A stretch of 64,000 bases of DNA from Deinococcus gobiensis I-0 (GTDB lineage: Bacteria; Deinococcota; Deinococci; Deinococcales; Deinococcaceae), in the NCBI RefSeq assembly GCF_000252445.1, contig NC_017790.1, positions 1,780,501 through 1,844,500 on the forward strand, read 5' to 3'. Each line of letters starts with the position of its first letter. The stretch's first letter is position 1. The position numbers and the translations under genes were made by a program. Under the pieces are notes generated by a model. The model ran no database searches. It was given only the letters and a program-made list of their open reading frames with translations, and was not told the origin of the DNA. Below are positions 1 through 9,891 of the stretch, one piece after another.

Positions 1-2896
1 CAGCCCCCGGCCCCGCCGCCCTTCCCACACCGCCAGCAGGTCGCCGGGCCGCAGGGGGCCAGTGCGCGGCCTCGACGCCGGTGGGCCGCCCGGCCCGCTC
101 CAGCGCCGCGCCCACCTCCCGCCAGACACCTTCCCGGAAGGGCGTCAGCTCGGGGGCGGCCAGCTCGGCCCGCAGCCAGTCCAGGGGCAGCGGCGCGTCG
201 GCCGCCGGGTCACCCGCCTGCGCGCAGGCCTCCAGGGTCAGGAGCTGGGCGTGCAGGCCGGGGTCGGGGTGGGCCACCCGCTCGCCCAGCGCCGTACCCA
301 CGCGGCGCAGCAGGGCGTGGGCGCGGTTCACGTCGGCCAGCACCGCCCCGGGCTGCCCGGCGCGCAGCGCAGCCTCGGCGCGCGCGGCGTGGGCCTGCGC
401 CCCGGCGTAGGGATGGTCCGTCATCGCCAGGGCGCGGCCCGCGTGGGCCAGGGCGGCGCGGGGGTCCGGCTCGGCCAGGGCCAGGGCCAGGTGCAGGTCG
501 AAGGTCAGGACCTGTTCGCGGTCGCTGGCCCCGCTGCCCTCCCGCAGCAGCTCGCCCAGCAGCGCGCGGGCGTGCGCCAGGTCGGGGTGGTCGTTCCCGG
601 CCCCCAGCAGGGGATGCTGGTAGCGCCGCCCCAGCCCGCGCGTCAGGTAGGCCAGCGCGGCGCGGTACACGGTGCGCCGCACCCGGTAGGCGGCCTCGGC
701 CCGGCGCGTGCCTGCGGCGCGCAGCAGCTCCAGCGCCGCCACCACCTGCGCGAGCGCGTCGCCGGGACGGCCCAGGGCCAGCAGCACCGGCACCCCCTCC
801 GAGAGCAGTCGGGCGCGCACCACGCCGTCGGGGCCCCCTGCTCCCGTCGGCGCGGCCAGGGCCAGGGCTTCTTCCAGCCGCCGCAGCGCCCCGGCGGGGT
901 CGCCCAGACGGCGCAGGGCAGTCGCGGCGCGCGCGAGGCTGCGGGCCTGCTCCTCGGGGGGCGCGCCGGCCCGGCCCAGGCGTCCGGCGACGTCCAGCAG
1001 CAGGTCGCGCGCCGCCGCCGGCTGTCCCAGACGCAGCAGCAGGTCGCCTTCCTGGTAGCGGGCGCGCGCCGAGAGCAGCGGACTGTGGTCGGGCACGGCG
1101 CGCAGGTCGGCCAGGGCCTCGGTCCAGCGCCCGGCGTCCTTGGCGATCAGTCCGCGCCACAGCAGCGCCCGCGCGCCCGACCGGGCCGTGCGCGGATCGT
1201 GGACCGCCCGGGTCGCCGCCGCGAGGTCGCCGCGCCAGCGGGCCAGCGCCCCCTGCACCAGCAGCGCGTCGGCCTGCGCCGAGAGGGTCCAGGGATCGGC
1301 CGGAGCCTGCGCCGAGAGGGCGAGGCGCACCTCCGGTCCGGCGAGCTGGGCGGCGGCGGTTTCGGGGTCGCCCGCGTCCAGACGGCCCTCGGCCAGCTTG
1401 ACCCGTGCCCAGGCCCGCACCCCCCCCTCTTCCGAGGCCAGCAGGAAAAACAGCGCGTCGCGCGCCTGCGGGTGGCCGTACTCGCCGCGACCGGCATAGT
1501 GAGCGACGACCAGCTGGGCCAGTGGCCCGCGCAAGGGCAGCGGCGCCGATTCCCGCACCACCGGCCACCAGGGCGGCACAAACTGGGTGTCGTCGGGGGC
1601 CGACCTCAGCCAGGCGAGCAGCCCGGTCCAGTCGCCCCCAGCCGCCAGGGCACCGACGCGGTAGCCCCCCGGCACGTCGGCGCCCTGCGCGAGCCGCAAC
1701 CGCGCCGCCTCCAGGGCCGCCGGGGCAAGCCGGGGCCACAGCGCCCGCAGGCCTGGGGCCGCCTGCCACTCGCCGGGGCGAGTAGCGACGGGCCGCGCCT
1801 GGGCACGGGCATGCAGGGGCAGCCGGGCCAGCGGTTCACCCAGCGCCGCGTCCAGCGCCGCCTGCGGGTGGGCCTGCCCGTCCAGCGGCTCCGGCCACGC
1901 TCTGTCCAGCACCGCAAAGGCGGCGGCCAGACGGCAGATGTCGGGATCCGCCAGCCCCGCCGCGTCCGCCGGAGTCGCCCCGCCCGGGCTGCCCGCCGCC
2001 TCCGCGCCCGCGAGCAGGGTCAGGCGGTCGAGGTTGCGCCCCGTCTCGCGGGCCAGGGCCGCGGCCGCCGCGCGGGGCAGCCCCAGCTTCTCCATCAGGT
2101 AGGCCTGGGCCTCGGCCTGGGTGGGGGGCCGCAGTTCGGTCACGGCGGCCAGCCCGGCCGGCCAGCCGCGCGGGTCTTCGAGGGCCAGCAGCAGGGCCAC
2201 GCCGGGGGGCGCGGCGGCCCACAGGGCGGCGGCCCAGGCACCGGGCCGGGCGACCTCGCCGCCGGGACCACGCGGGGGATCACCGGCAAAGCGCAGGTCG
2301 CCCGCCACCCGCACCAGCCACGCGCCGCGCGCCGGGGCCACGGCCGCTGCGGCGGCGCGCTGCCGCTCAGCCAGCGCCGCGAAGGAACGCCCGGCGACCG
2401 GGGGCAGCGCCAGCACGGCTTCCACCTCACCACTCAGGTTCAGGCGGGTGACGGGCACGCCGCTTCCCTCCAGCGCGCGGCTGAGGTGGTCGAGCAGCAC
2501 CGTCTTGCCCGCCCCGGCCCGCCCGGCGACCACCATGCGCGGCGCCCGCCCGGCGCGCACGGCCGCCAGAAAGCCCTTGTAGACCCGTTTCTTGGCCCGG
2601 CCCAGCAGTTCGAGTTCGTCGGGCAGGGGGGCAGTCACCTCGGGGGCATGCAGGTCGAGGACCAGACCGACCCCGGCCGCCAGCTCGCGCAACACCCCGG
2701 CCAGCAGCGCCTTGTCGGCCGGAGTACCGATGTCGCGGTACACGATGTTGCGCAGCGCCGCCGGATTGCCGCCCCGCCGCCCGAGCTCGGCCTCCAGCCA
2801 GCGCAGGCTACCGGGCTGCGGCCCCGCCCCGCGCCCTGCCCCAGGGGGCTGCGCGGCGCGCACCTGTTCCAGGGCGGCCCTCCAGTTCACCGGCAT
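1..2896 (-). CDS. Large P-loop ATPase with repeat-rich C-terminal region, possible STAND-type regulator (partial)
   Basis: The frame starting with ATG at 2894-2896 stays open to the left edge, so about 965 codons are visible and the C-terminus is missing. A short N-terminal region of about 105 residues precedes a Walker A loop (GRAGAGKT) at about residues 125-132. The rest is Ala/Leu/Arg-rich, helical, and looks like tandem TPR-type repeats. This layout (NTPase then long helical repeats) resembles MalT-like or BTAD-like STAND regulators, but no DNA-binding domain is visible, so a regulatory role is inference. A TACGCT box (2908-2913) lies 11 nt upstream, and a perfect palindrome (TGATCC-G-GGATCA, 2896-2908) covers the start. 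All longer frames on the other strand here have shadow-like composition. Confidence 0.72.
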   Translation of the reverse strand, partial: MPVNWRAALEQVRAAQPPGAGRGAGPQPGSLRWLEAELGRRGGNPAALRNIVYRDIGTPADKALLAGVLRELAAGVGLVLDLHAPEVTAPLPDELELLGRAKKRVYKGFLAAVRAGRAPRMVVAGRAGAGKTVLLDHLSRALEGSGVPVTRLNLSGEVEAVLALPPVAGRSFAALAERQRAAAAAVAPARGAWLVRVAGDLRFAGDPPRGPGGEVARPGAWAAALWAAAPPGVALLLALEDPRGWPAGLAAVTELRPPTQAEAQAYLMEKLGLPRAAAAALARETGRNLDRLTLLAGAEAAGSPGGATPADAAGLADPDICRLAAAFAVLDRAWPEPLDGQAHPQAALDAALGEPLARLPLHARAQARPVATRPGEWQAAPGLRALWPRLAPAALEAARLRLAQGADVPGGYRVGALAAGGDWTGLLAWLRSAPDDTQFVPPWWPVVRESAPLPLRGPLAQLVVAHYAGRGEYGHPQARDALFFLLASEEGGVRAWARVKLAEGRLDAGDPETAAAQLAGPEVRLALSAQAPADPWTLSAQADALLVQGALARWRGDLAAATRAVHDPRTARSGARALLWRGLIAKDAGRWTEALADLRAVPDHSPLLSARARYQEGDLLLRLGQPAAARDLLLDVAGRLGRAGAPPEEQARSLARAATALRRLGDPAGALRRLEEALALAAPTGAGGPDGVVRARLLSEGVPVLLALGRPGDALAQVVAALELLRAAGTRRAEAAYRVRRTVYRAALAYLTRGLGRRYQHPLLGAGNDHPDLAHARALLGELLREGSGASDREQVLTFDLHLALALAEPDPRAALAHAGRALAMTDHPYAGAQAHAARAEAALRAGQPGAVLADVNRAHALLRRVGTALGERVAHPDPGLHAQLLTLEACAQAGDPAADAPLPLDWLRAELAAPELTPFREGVWREVGAALERAGRPTGVEAAHWPPAARRPAGGVGRAAGPGA

Positions 2897-3002
2897 GATC
2901 CGGGATCAGCGTAGCACCCCGCCCGGTGCCTTGAACCGGGTACAGAACAGCGCGGCAACCCGCCACCTGACGCGCCCGTCAGGCAGGCCACAGGCCAATG
3001 TG

Positions 3003-3008
3003 TATACT
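3003..3008 (+). promoter_or_regulatory. -10 box of the secreted TPR gene
   Basis: TATACT lies 61 nt before the start codon. No good -35 is visible at 16-18 bp (CAGGCA at best). The same TGTATACT string precedes secG at 51211-51216, which supports a shared promoter type. Confidence 0.4.
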
Positions 3009-3069
3009 CGGTCCAGCTTTTCAATCCGCCTTCCGGCGACGCCCGTCGCCACCCGCAAAGGAGCGTTTC

Positions 3070-3792
3070 ATGCGCCGTACCCTGATGCTGTCCCTCGCCC
3101 TGACGTCCGCCGCCCTGACCCCCGCCCTGGCCCAGGGCGCCGCCTCGCAGCAGGCCGCCCAAGCCCTGTACGACCAGGGCAACTGGCAGGACGCCGCCTC
3201 CGCCGGAGCCGCCCTGAACACCAGCGCCGGCCTCGCCCTGGCGGCCGAGGCGACCACCGCCGGCGCGGGCCTCGCGCCCGACGGCCAGAAGAAGGGCCTG
3301 TTCCAGAAGGCGCAGGGCTACGCCGACCAGGCGATTCGCCTCGACCCGCAGAACGCCGACGCCTACTTCGAGAAGGCCCGCGCCCAAGGCCGCCTCGCGC
3401 AGTTCGCGGGCGTGTTCGAGAGCCTGTCGCTCGCCAAGGAGGTCAAGAAGAACCTCGACCAGGCGGTCAAGCTGCGGCCCACGATGGCGAGCGCCTACGT
3501 GGCGCTGGGTCTGTGGAACGCCACGCTCGACAGCGGCGGCCTCAAGGGGGCCATCGCCGCGCAGCAGACCGGCGCGCGCAAGGCCAACGTCGCCCCCAAC
3601 TTCGAGCGGGCCGTGGCGCTGGAGCCCACCGTCGTCACGCACCGCCTGGAATACGCCAACGCCCTGAACCTGATCGGCAACAAGTCGGGGGCCGCCGCGC
3701 AGCTTCAGAAGGCCGTGACCCTGAGCGCCACGAACTACTGGGAGCAGCGCGACCTGGCGACCGCCCAGGCGATGCTGGCCAAACTGAAGTAA
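3070..3792 (+). CDS. Secreted TPR-repeat protein
   Basis: 240 residues. A Sec signal peptide fits residues 1-21 (two Arg, a hydrophobic core, then ALAQ). The mature part carries TPR-like repeats: paired helices with A-x-x-LY-D-QGN-W and FE-KA-R-A patterns, and 'LDPQNADAYFEKARA' is a typical TPR second half. It is probably a periplasmic or envelope scaffold; no enzyme motif is seen. The start is set by AAAGGAG at 3057-3063, 6 nt before ATG, so this gene has a conventional leader, unlike many neighbours. It converges on the lipid kinase, and a GC-rich hairpin at 3873-3893 lies between them. Confidence 0.85.
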   Translation: MRRTLMLSLALTSAALTPALAQGAASQQAAQALYDQGNWQDAASAGAALNTSAGLALAAEATTAGAGLAPDGQKKGLFQKAQGYADQAIRLDPQNADAYFEKARAQGRLAQFAGVFESLSLAKEVKKNLDQAVKLRPTMASAYVALGLWNATLDSGGLKGAIAAQQTGARKANVAPNFERAVALEPTVVTHRLEYANALNLIGNKSGAAAQLQKAVTLSATNYWEQRDLATAQAMLAKLK

Positions 3793-3872
3793 GCCCAACC
3801 TCCGGTCGAACCGTTGGCGAAATGATCCGGTCCGGGCGAGGCGCGCGGAAGAGCACCGGCCGCCGTCGCCCA

Positions 3873-3898
3873 CCCCTCCCCGTGTGGGAGGGGAGTTT
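3873..3898 (+). terminator. Hairpin terminator after the TPR gene
   Basis: Perfect 8-bp stem CCCCTCCC / GGGAGGGG (3873-3880, 3886-3893) with a 5-nt loop, followed by AGTTT. It abuts the stop codon of the converging lipid kinase. The stem resembles the hairpin core of the dispersed repeat at 13525-13724 and 29526-29733. Confidence 0.5.
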
Positions 3899-4836
3899 CA
3901 TGTTCGGACGTGTTCTGCGCCGAACAGCAGCAGCGCGCCGGGACGCACGCGGGCGCGGACCTCGGTGGCCCGGCCCGCCGCGTCGCCGTCGAGGTGCAGG
4001 GGCGTGGGGCGGTCCCAGCGCACCGTGACCGTCTCCCCAGACCCGCCGAAGACTCCCGGCTGGCCCAGGTGGGTGCCGCGCAGCACGTGACCCATGAGGC
4101 GCAGCACGCCGCCCCGGCCCAGTGCGCCGCCCACCACCGCTTCGATACGGCCGTCACGCGCGTCCGAACGGGGGCTGATGAGAAAACCGCCGCCGTAGCG
4201 CGTGCCGTTCATGACCGCCACGAGACAGCTCGGCCCGGCGTACAGCGCGCGGCCGTCCACCATGATCTCGGCGCGGCCCAGGCGCAGGCGGCCCAGTGCC
4301 CCCAGCACCCCCCAGAGATAGCGCCCGAAGCCGGGCAGCCGGGGCGGCGCGCGCAGGGCCGCCTCGTTCACCTGCGCATCGAAGCCCAGGCCCAGGCCGT
4401 TGAGGAGCAGTCGGCGCTCGCCCGCCCGGTCCCCCGCGACGATCTCGGCCTCCAGGGCGTCCACCGGCCGGGGGTCACCCGCGAGGCGGTCCAGGGCCGC
4501 CGCAAAGTTGCCGGGCTTCAGACCCGTCATGCCGGCGTAGTCGTTGCCGCTGCCCAGGGGCACCACGCCCAAGGGCCGCCCGGTGCCCACCAGGGCGGGC
4601 AGCAGCGCGCCCACCGTGCCGTCGCCGCCGACCGCGAGCACGGCCACCTCCGGGGGAAGCGCCCGCACCCGCGCCAGGGCCTCGGGACCGCTGGACGCCG
4701 CGACAAGGGAAAAGGCGAGGCCGCGCGCGCGCATCTGGGCGTCCAGTTCGGGCCAGCGCCGCTGCGCCAGTCCCCGCCCGGCCTGTGGGTTGAGAACGAC
4801 CGCGAAAGAGCGTCCGGCAGAAGAGGAGGCTGTCAC
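3898..4836 (-). CDS. Diacylglycerol kinase family lipid kinase
   Basis: 312 residues, normal for DagK/YegS/BmrU-type kinases, which phosphorylate diacylglycerol or related lipids at the membrane. Three family signatures are visible: [10 protein letters not shown] (about 13-22), the nucleotide-binding GGDGT (70-74) and PLGSGNDYA (93-101). The start chosen is GTG at 4834-4836. TATGCT (4846-4851) ends 9 nt upstream, a near-leaderless layout, and the open frame further upstream runs into wecB and has no family similarity. It is 31 bp downstream of wecB on the same strand, so co-transcription with the envelope-precursor genes is possible. The exact lipid substrate cannot be told from sequence. Confidence 0.9.
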   Translation of the reverse strand: MTASSSAGRSFAVVLNPQAGRGLAQRRWPELDAQMRARGLAFSLVAASSGPEALARVRALPPEVAVLAVGGDGTVGALLPALVGTGRPLGVVPLGSGNDYAGMTGLKPGNFAAALDRLAGDPRPVDALEAEIVAGDRAGERRLLLNGLGLGFDAQVNEAALRAPPRLPGFGRYLWGVLGALGRLRLGRAEIMVDGRALYAGPSCLVAVMNGTRYGGGFLISPRSDARDGRIEAVVGGALGRGGVLRLMGHVLRGTHLGQPGVFGGSGETVTVRWDRPTPLHLDGDAAGRATEVRARVRPGALLLFGAEHVRT

Positions 4837-4867
4837 CGTGCGCCCAGCATACGGGCCGCGCCGCCCC

Positions 4868-6001
4868 TCAGGCCCAGTCGTCGGGGCGCCCGGCGAGCCC
4901 GAAGTGCCAGGCGATCGCCTGCGCGATGCGCCCCGAGGCCAGGCCGTCGCCGTAGGGGTTGCGCGCCGCCCGCATCCGCGCGAGTTGCGTTTCACTGCCC
5001 AGCAACTCGGTCAGCACCGCCTCCAGCGTCGCCGGGTCGTTGCCCGCGAGTTTCAGCACCCCGGCCTCGACGCCCTCGGGCCGCTCGGTCACGTTGCGCA
5101 GCACCGCCACCGGCACGCCCAGCGCCGCGCCCTCCTCCTGGAGGCCCCCCGAATCGGTCGCCAGCAGGGCCGAGGCCGCCATCAGGGGGGCCATGTCGCT
5201 GTAGTCCAGCGGCTCGGTCAGCTCGAAGTTGGGCACCTCGCCCAGCGCCGGGCGCACCGCCTCCTGCACGGCGGGCGACAGGTGGACCGGGTAGATGAAG
5301 TGGGTGTCGGGGAAACGCGCCGCCACCCGGCCGAGCGCCTGCGCCATCTCACGCATCACCGGCTGGTTCTCGCGGCGGTGCATGGTGACGGTCACGAGGC
5401 GCTGCCCGGCCTCTACCCGCGCGCGCCACTCGGGGCGCAGCGCTACGCGGCCCGCGACCTCGCGCACGGCGTCCACGGCGGTCTGGCCGGTGACGACCAC
5501 GCCGCCCGGCGCCTTGCCCTCGCGCAGCAGGTTGGCCTTGCTGCCGGCGGTGGGCGCGAAGTCCAGGGTGGAGAGCACGCCGGTCAGGCGGCGGTTGGCC
5601 TCCTCGGGAAAGGGCTCGCTGAGGGACCCCGAGCGCAGCCCGGCCTCGACGTGGCCGACCGGAATGCCCTCGTAGAAGGCCGAGAGCGCCACGCAGAACG
5701 ACGTGGCCGTGTCGCCGTGGACGAGGACCATGTCGGCGCCCATCTCGCGCAGGGTGCGCCCGGCCTGGGGCACGATGCGGGCGGTGAGGTCGGCCAGCGT
5801 CTGGCGGTCGGTCATGACGTTGAGGTCGCGGTCGGGCGTGAGGCCGAACACGGCGAGCGCGCCGTCGAGCATCTGGCGCTGCTGGCCGGTCGAGAGGATG
5901 AGGGGGGTCAGGCCGCTTTCGCGCGCCAGGGCGGCGTACACCGGGGCCATCTTGGTCGCTTCCGGACGGGTGCCGAAGGCCAGTACGATCTTCTTGCTCA
6001 T
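4868..6001 (-). CDS. wecB: UDP-N-acetylglucosamine 2-epimerase (non-hydrolysing)
   Basis: 377 residues, the usual length. The protein interconverts UDP-GlcNAc and UDP-ManNAc, a precursor for surface polysaccharides. The N-terminal [12 protein letters not shown] motif, HVEAGLRSG and DSGGLQEE are the family hallmarks of the GT-B-like fold with UDP- and allosteric-site residues. Its start lies 4 bp after the stop of the WecA-type gene, and the ribosome binding sequence GGGAGG lies inside the end of that gene, so the two are translationally coupled. The pair supplies lipid-linked GlcNAc and ManNAc-derived sugars for an envelope polymer. Confidence 0.95.
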   Translation of the reverse strand: MSKKIVLAFGTRPEATKMAPVYAALARESGLTPLILSTGQQRQMLDGALAVFGLTPDRDLNVMTDRQTLADLTARIVPQAGRTLREMGADMVLVHGDTATSFCVALSAFYEGIPVGHVEAGLRSGSLSEPFPEEANRRLTGVLSTLDFAPTAGSKANLLREGKAPGGVVVTGQTAVDAVREVAGRVALRPEWRARVEAGQRLVTVTMHRRENQPVMREMAQALGRVAARFPDTHFIYPVHLSPAVQEAVRPALGEVPNFELTEPLDYSDMAPLMAASALLATDSGGLQEEGAALGVPVAVLRNVTERPEGVEAGVLKLAGNDPATLEAVLTELLGSETQLARMRAARNPYGDGLASGRIAQAIAWHFGLAGRPDDWA

Positions 6002-6005
6002 GGGG

Positions 6006-7184
6006 TCAGCCCTCCCGGACTTCGGTGGTGGTCGCTCCGCTTTCCAGGCCGTGCGCGCGGATACGGCGGTAGGCCACGAACCACAGGCACAGGCCCACGA
6101 AGACGGCCGTGCCCACGATGGCGGCGGGCCGCACGCCCTGAAGGATCATGCCGACCACGCCGCAGGCCAGCGCGACCGCCCAGAGGATCGCGGCCGTGCG
6201 CCGCGCCGAGGCCGTGCGCGCGAGCACGCGGTGGTGGATGTGGGTCTTGTCGGGGTGCCCCAGCGGGTTCCGGATGCCGCGCGCTAGCCGCCCGATCACG
6301 ACCTGCGTGGTGTCGAGCACCGGCAGCGCCAGCACGATCAGGGGCACGATCAGGCTGGCCCCGGCGCTGAATTTCAGGGTGCCCAGCAGGCTCACGGCCG
6401 CGAGCGTGAAGCCGAACAGGTAGGCCCCCGCATCGCCCATGATGATTCGGCTGGGATTGAAGTTGTAGCGCAGGTAGCCCAGCGCCGCCCCCCCCAGCCC
6501 CGCGAGCAGGATCACGGCCGCCGCGCGGTCGGGGAACTGCGCCGCCGTGGCGAGCAGCACCATGCTGACCACGAACCCCACGCCGCCCACCACGCCGTCC
6601 ACCCCGTCCATCAGGTTCACGGCGTTCGTCAGGCCCACGATCCACAGGACGGTCAGTGCGGCGCTCAGCGGCTCGCTGATCCCGTGGGGCAACACCGGCA
6701 GGAAGGGGATGGCATTGAAGTCGATCTTCAGGCCGTTGACGATCAGCAGCGCCGAGACGAGCACCTGCACGAGCAGCCGCGAGAGCGGCGAGAGGCCGAA
6801 CTGGTCGTCGATGAAGCCCGTCATGACCATGATGGCCGCCCCGAGCATGATGGCGAGCACCTGGATGTTGACGAGTTCGACCACGATGGGCCGCAGCGCC
6901 CAGGCCACCACGACGCTCACGACGAAGCCCGCGAAGATCGCCAGCCCCCCCGCGTTGGGCAGCGGCTCCTTGTTCAGCCGCCGCGCATTCGGCTGGTCGG
7001 CCCAGCCGTTCTGCACCGCGAACTCGCGCAGGCGCGGAATGAAGAGCCACGTGAAGACCAGGGCCACCGCGAACGTGACCAGAACGCTGAGAAACCCCGC
7101 GCCCGTGGGGTCGGCAATGCCGAGTTGTGCCGCGAAGGCCCGCAATGAGTCCATAACCTTGTGGGATTCTAAAGGCTGGGACAC
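6006..7184 (-). CDS. WecA/TagO/MraY-family undecaprenyl-phosphate GlcNAc-1-phosphate transferase
   Basis: About 392 residues with roughly ten hydrophobic membrane segments. Family motifs are present: NAGGLAIF near residue 70, the metal-binding [18 protein letters not shown] (catalytic Asp) and a late HIHHRVL histidine motif. The HIHH motif and the wecB neighbour point to the GlcNAc-1-P transferase branch (WecA/TagO) rather than MraY. The GTG at 7182-7184 has GGAGG (7193-7197) 8 nt upstream. An internal ATG at 7152-7154 has only AAGG 2 nt away, so the GTG is preferred, but the true start could be either. First gene of a likely three-gene operon with wecB and the lipid kinase. Confidence 0.88.
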   Translation of the reverse strand: MSQPLESHKVMDSLRAFAAQLGIADPTGAGFLSVLVTFAVALVFTWLFIPRLREFAVQNGWADQPNARRLNKEPLPNAGGLAIFAGFVVSVVVAWALRPIVVELVNIQVLAIMLGAAIMVMTGFIDDQFGLSPLSRLLVQVLVSALLIVNGLKIDFNAIPFLPVLPHGISEPLSAALTVLWIVGLTNAVNLMDGVDGVVGGVGFVVSMVLLATAAQFPDRAAAVILLAGLGGAALGYLRYNFNPSRIIMGDAGAYLFGFTLAAVSLLGTLKFSAGASLIVPLIVLALPVLDTTQVVIGRLARGIRNPLGHPDKTHIHHRVLARTASARRTAAILWAVALACGVVGMILQGVRPAAIVGTAVFVGLCLWFVAYRRIRAHGLESGATTTEVREG

Positions 7185-7227
7185 CCGCCGGGCCTCCGCC
7201 CAAAGTCGCAGCCGGGAACGGGGCGGA

Positions 7228-7851
7228 CTACTTCGTCCCGTAGATACGGTCGCCCGCGTCGCCCAGCCCCGGCACGATGTACCCGTGGTCGTTGAGCTGC
7301 GGGTCCACGGCGGCCGTGACGATCTCCACGTCGGGATGGTCGCGCTCGATCAGGGCGATGCCCTCGGGGGCCGAGAGGATGGTCATGAGCTTGATGGACT
7401 GCGCGCCCGCCTCCTTGAGCCGGGTGATGGCCGCGCTGGCGCTGCCGCCGGTCGCCAGCATGGGGTCGGTGAGGAACACGCGGCGCTCGGCGATGTCGGC
7501 GGGCAGCTTGTTGTAGTAGGCGACCGGCAGCAGGCTCTCGGGGTCGCGGTACAGGCCGATGTGGCCCACCTTGGCCGCCGGCACCAGCGACACGATGGCG
7601 TCGGTCATGATCAGGCCGGCGCGCAGGATCGCCACGAGCGCCAGCTTCTTGCCGCTGAGCATCGGGAACTCGCCCTCCTCGATGGGCGTGCTCAGCCGCT
7701 CGGGGGCCAGTTCGAGGTCGCGCATCGCTTCGTAGGCCAGCAGCAGGCTGACCTCTCCGGCCAGCTCACGGAACTCCTTGACGCCCGTTCTCACGTCGCG
7801 CATGAGGGACAGCTTGTGTTGGACCAGGGGGTGGGACACGGTGGTTACCAT
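7228..7851 (-). CDS. upp: Uracil phosphoribosyltransferase
   Basis: 207 residues, matching the family length of about 208. The enzyme makes UMP from uracil and PRPP in pyrimidine salvage. The PRPP-binding loop [10 protein letters not shown] and the C-terminal uracil-binding region ([17 protein letters not shown]) are intact. ATG at 7849-7851 is chosen because [14 protein letters not shown] matches the normal Upp N-terminus; the frame continues open upstream only as a shadow of the next gene. It lies 62 bp after the phosphotransferase gene on the same strand and could be co-transcribed. Confidence 0.96.
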   Translation of the reverse strand: MVTTVSHPLVQHKLSLMRDVRTGVKEFRELAGEVSLLLAYEAMRDLELAPERLSTPIEEGEFPMLSGKKLALVAILRAGLIMTDAIVSLVPAAKVGHIGLYRDPESLLPVAYYNKLPADIAERRVFLTDPMLATGGSASAAITRLKEAGAQSIKLMTILSAPEGIALIERDHPDVEIVTAAVDPQLNDHGYIVPGLGDAGDRIYGTK

Positions 7852-7913
7852 GTCGCCCACGATAAGCGAAGGCGGCCCGCCCCGGGCCTTCTGCCGGACC
7901 GGGCCGCGCGCCG

Positions 7914-8786
7914 CTACTCGGGCAGCCGCGCCAGCGCGTGCCGCGTGCGCCCGAGCTTCAGGACACTCTGTTCCTCGAATTCGTAGGGCTCGTTCATCAG
8001 GAACCAGTACAGGTCGTGCAGGGTGGTCAGGGCGAGATAGGCGCGGTAGCGGCGCAGCGTGGCGTGATCCCGCTCCGGCAGGAAACTCAGGGCGGCCTCC
8101 AGGCTCTCGGCCGGGGGCAGCAGGTCCAGGGTACCGGTCTTGAGAAGGGCCAGATCGCGCAGAGGATCGTCCCAGGCGGCCTTGGTCCAGTCGATGATCA
8201 GGACCTCGGCAGCCCTTCCCTCTCCGTCCGGGGTCCGGACAGGCCGCTCGGCCATCAGGATGTTGTCGTGCCACAGGTCGAGGTGGCAGAACGCCGCCGG
8301 CTGGTCGAGCAGCCCCGAATCGAGGGGAATCTCGACGGCGGCGAACAGGTCCTCGAGCGGGTAGGCGGCCAGCGCCGAGCGGAAGCGCCGCAGCCGCACC
8401 CGCACCTTGTCGAGGTTGACCTGCCCCCGCCGCTCCCGGTGCAGCGCCGCGAGCGAGGTCCGCAGCCGGGGCAGGGCGAGCGGCACGTCGGCGGGTCTGA
8501 GCGGATGCCCCCGGAACCGGCGCATGATCAGGGCCTCGACCCCGTCGGCCTCGACGGCGTCCAGCGCCCACTCGCCCATGTCGGCGCGGCGCATGTTCTC
8601 GGCTTCCAGGCGGTGCTCGCCGCGCTGGGTGCGGTACACCTTGACGACCGTCTCGCCGTCGGCGGTCACGTACACGCGGCTCTGCATCCCCTGGTCCATC
8701 GGGGTCAGGGGGCCGTAACGGCGCTCCAGCTCGGGAAAACGGTGGGCCGGGGGCTCGCCCTGCGCGGCGGTGGGCCGCAGGCTCAT
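7914..8786 (-). CDS. APH-family (aminoglycoside/choline kinase-like) phosphotransferase
   Basis: 290 residues with the protein-kinase-like APH fold. A candidate ATP-binding Lys is K49 (VVKVYR). The catalytic loop is [10 protein letters not shown] (168-177), and the metal-binding DFG equivalent is IDW (198-200) followed by [10 protein letters not shown]. These are the family's essential residues, so the enzyme should be active. The substrate (small alcohol, sugar, aminoglycoside or fructosamine) cannot be told. No resistance-cluster context is seen. ATG at 8784-8786; the 37-bp gap to the GAF-HD gene upstream suggests a possible operon with upp. Confidence 0.85.
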   Translation of the reverse strand: MSLRPTAAQGEPPAHRFPELERRYGPLTPMDQGMQSRVYVTADGETVVKVYRTQRGEHRLEAENMRRADMGEWALDAVEADGVEALIMRRFRGHPLRPADVPLALPRLRTSLAALHRERRGQVNLDKVRVRLRRFRSALAAYPLEDLFAAVEIPLDSGLLDQPAAFCHLDLWHDNILMAERPVRTPDGEGRAAEVLIIDWTKAAWDDPLRDLALLKTGTLDLLPPAESLEAALSFLPERDHATLRRYRAYLALTTLHDLYWFLMNEPYEFEEQSVLKLGRTRHALARLPE

Positions 8787-8823
8787 CGGAAACGCTTCGC
8801 GGCGAAAAGGAACGGGACCGGCG

Positions 8824-9855
8824 TCACCGGGCGCGCTTCTCCACTTTTTCCAGCGCGGTCACGAGGCGCGCGTCCAGGCCCTTGCCCGCCTGCGCGCGCA
8901 CGCGCTCCAGGTCGCCGGTCCGCACGTAGGCGTTGGCGACCGCCAGGATGCGGGCATAGAGCGGGATGTCCTCGCCCGTGAGCTTGTCGGGTTCGCCCTG
9001 GCCGTCCCAGCGTTCATGGTGGTGACGGATGGCCTTCTGGGCCTCGGCCAGATGCGGCACGCCGTGCAGGAAGTTCGCGCCCACCAGGGCGTGCCCCTCC
9101 TCGCCGTGCAGCTTGCCCAGGTCGTGCAGGGTGGCGGCGAACCACAGTTCCTCCAGCTCGCGCTCGGTCAGGCCCAGCGCCCGCCCCAGTTCCTGGCTGA
9201 TCTCGGCGACGGCGCGGGCGTGGCCCAGCGACTCGAACTCCTGGCTCTCGACCGCCTCGACCACCGACGCGGCGAGCTGCCGGGCCGTGCGCTGCCACTC
9301 CTCACGCGACTCGAGCAGGCCCAGCAGCGGCGTGACCGCCTGCGCCCAGCGCGCGACCGCCTCCTGCTGCTGAGGGGTGACGGTGCCCCCGCCCCCTGGC
9401 GCGCGGTCCAGGACCAGTGCCCCCAGCTGCCGCCCGCGCTCGCTGAGGGGCACGACCAGCGACACCGGCACCTCGCGCATCCCGGCGTTGTCGAGTACGG
9501 TGCGGATTTCCTCGCTGTTGGCCGCGTACAGCTCGCTGCTGCCCCCGGTCAGGATGCGCGGGCGCATGGCCGACCACGGCCCGCTGAGGGTCTGGCCGAC
9601 CAGCGAGCGCGGATAGCCCAGGACGCCCACGACCTGGTCCTGGCCCCGGCGGATGACCGCGAAACCGCGCACCTCGCCCCCCAGCAGCGCGGCGGCCTGC
9701 GCGAGCGACTGTTCCAGCACCGCCGTCAGGTTGGGCCGCGCCAGCAGTTCGCCCAGCACGCGGGCAGGATCGGTCTCCGGGACCGCAGGGGAAGCGGCGG
9801 CCGCCTGGGCTTCGGGCGGGGTGTTGGGGGCAGCGGGGCGTGGGCGTCGGAACAC
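8824..9855 (-). CDS. GAF and HD/HD-GYP-like domain signalling protein
   Basis: 343 residues. Residues about 40-180 resemble a GAF sensor domain, and 190-335 form an HD phosphohydrolase domain with HDLGK (244-248) and [12 protein letters not shown] (278-289). HD-GYP cyclic-di-GMP phosphodiesterases carry HHE-x-DG-x-GYP at this site; here the GYP is replaced by GEP, so c-di-GMP hydrolysis is uncertain. It is probably a cytosolic signal-responsive phosphohydrolase. GTG start at 9853-9855; TATACT (9865-9870) ends 9 nt upstream, so the mRNA is nearly leaderless. Divergent from the YkgJ-type gene across 36 bp. Confidence 0.85.
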   Translation of the reverse strand: MFRRPRPAAPNTPPEAQAAAASPAVPETDPARVLGELLARPNLTAVLEQSLAQAAALLGGEVRGFAVIRRGQDQVVGVLGYPRSLVGQTLSGPWSAMRPRILTGGSSELYAANSEEIRTVLDNAGMREVPVSLVVPLSERGRQLGALVLDRAPGGGGTVTPQQQEAVARWAQAVTPLLGLLESREEWQRTARQLAASVVEAVESQEFESLGHARAVAEISQELGRALGLTERELEELWFAATLHDLGKLHGEEGHALVGANFLHGVPHLAEAQKAIRHHHERWDGQGEPDKLTGEDIPLYARILAVANAYVRTGDLERVRAQAGKGLDARLVTALEKVEKRAR

Positions 9856-9864
9856 GGTGAGCGC

Positions 9865-9883
9865 AGTATAGCCGCGTTACTCT
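9865..9883. promoter_or_regulatory. Divergent -10 boxes between GAF-HD and YkgJ-type genes
   Basis: The 36-bp gap holds TATACT on the minus strand (9865-9870, 9 nt before GTG 9855) and TACTCT on the plus strand (9878-9883, 8 nt before ATG 9892). The two promoters are back to back, so their RNA polymerase footprints would overlap. Confidence 0.5.
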
Positions 9884-9891
9884 GCCTCTCT

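Noticed and set aside
62..2914. 950-codon plus-strand frame at the left edge
   Set aside because: It is antisense to the large ATPase gene and shows low-complexity Arg/Gln/Gly composition; the minus-strand frame has a Walker A and a sensible N-terminus.
3003..3008. Extended -10 (TGn) element
   Set aside because: The TG lies directly before the hexamer rather than one base away, so it does not fit the extended -10 pattern.
7914..8786. Antibiotic-resistance gene call for the APH-family kinase
   Set aside because: Family motifs alone do not define an aminoglycoside substrate; the neighbours are housekeeping genes and no mobile element is nearby.
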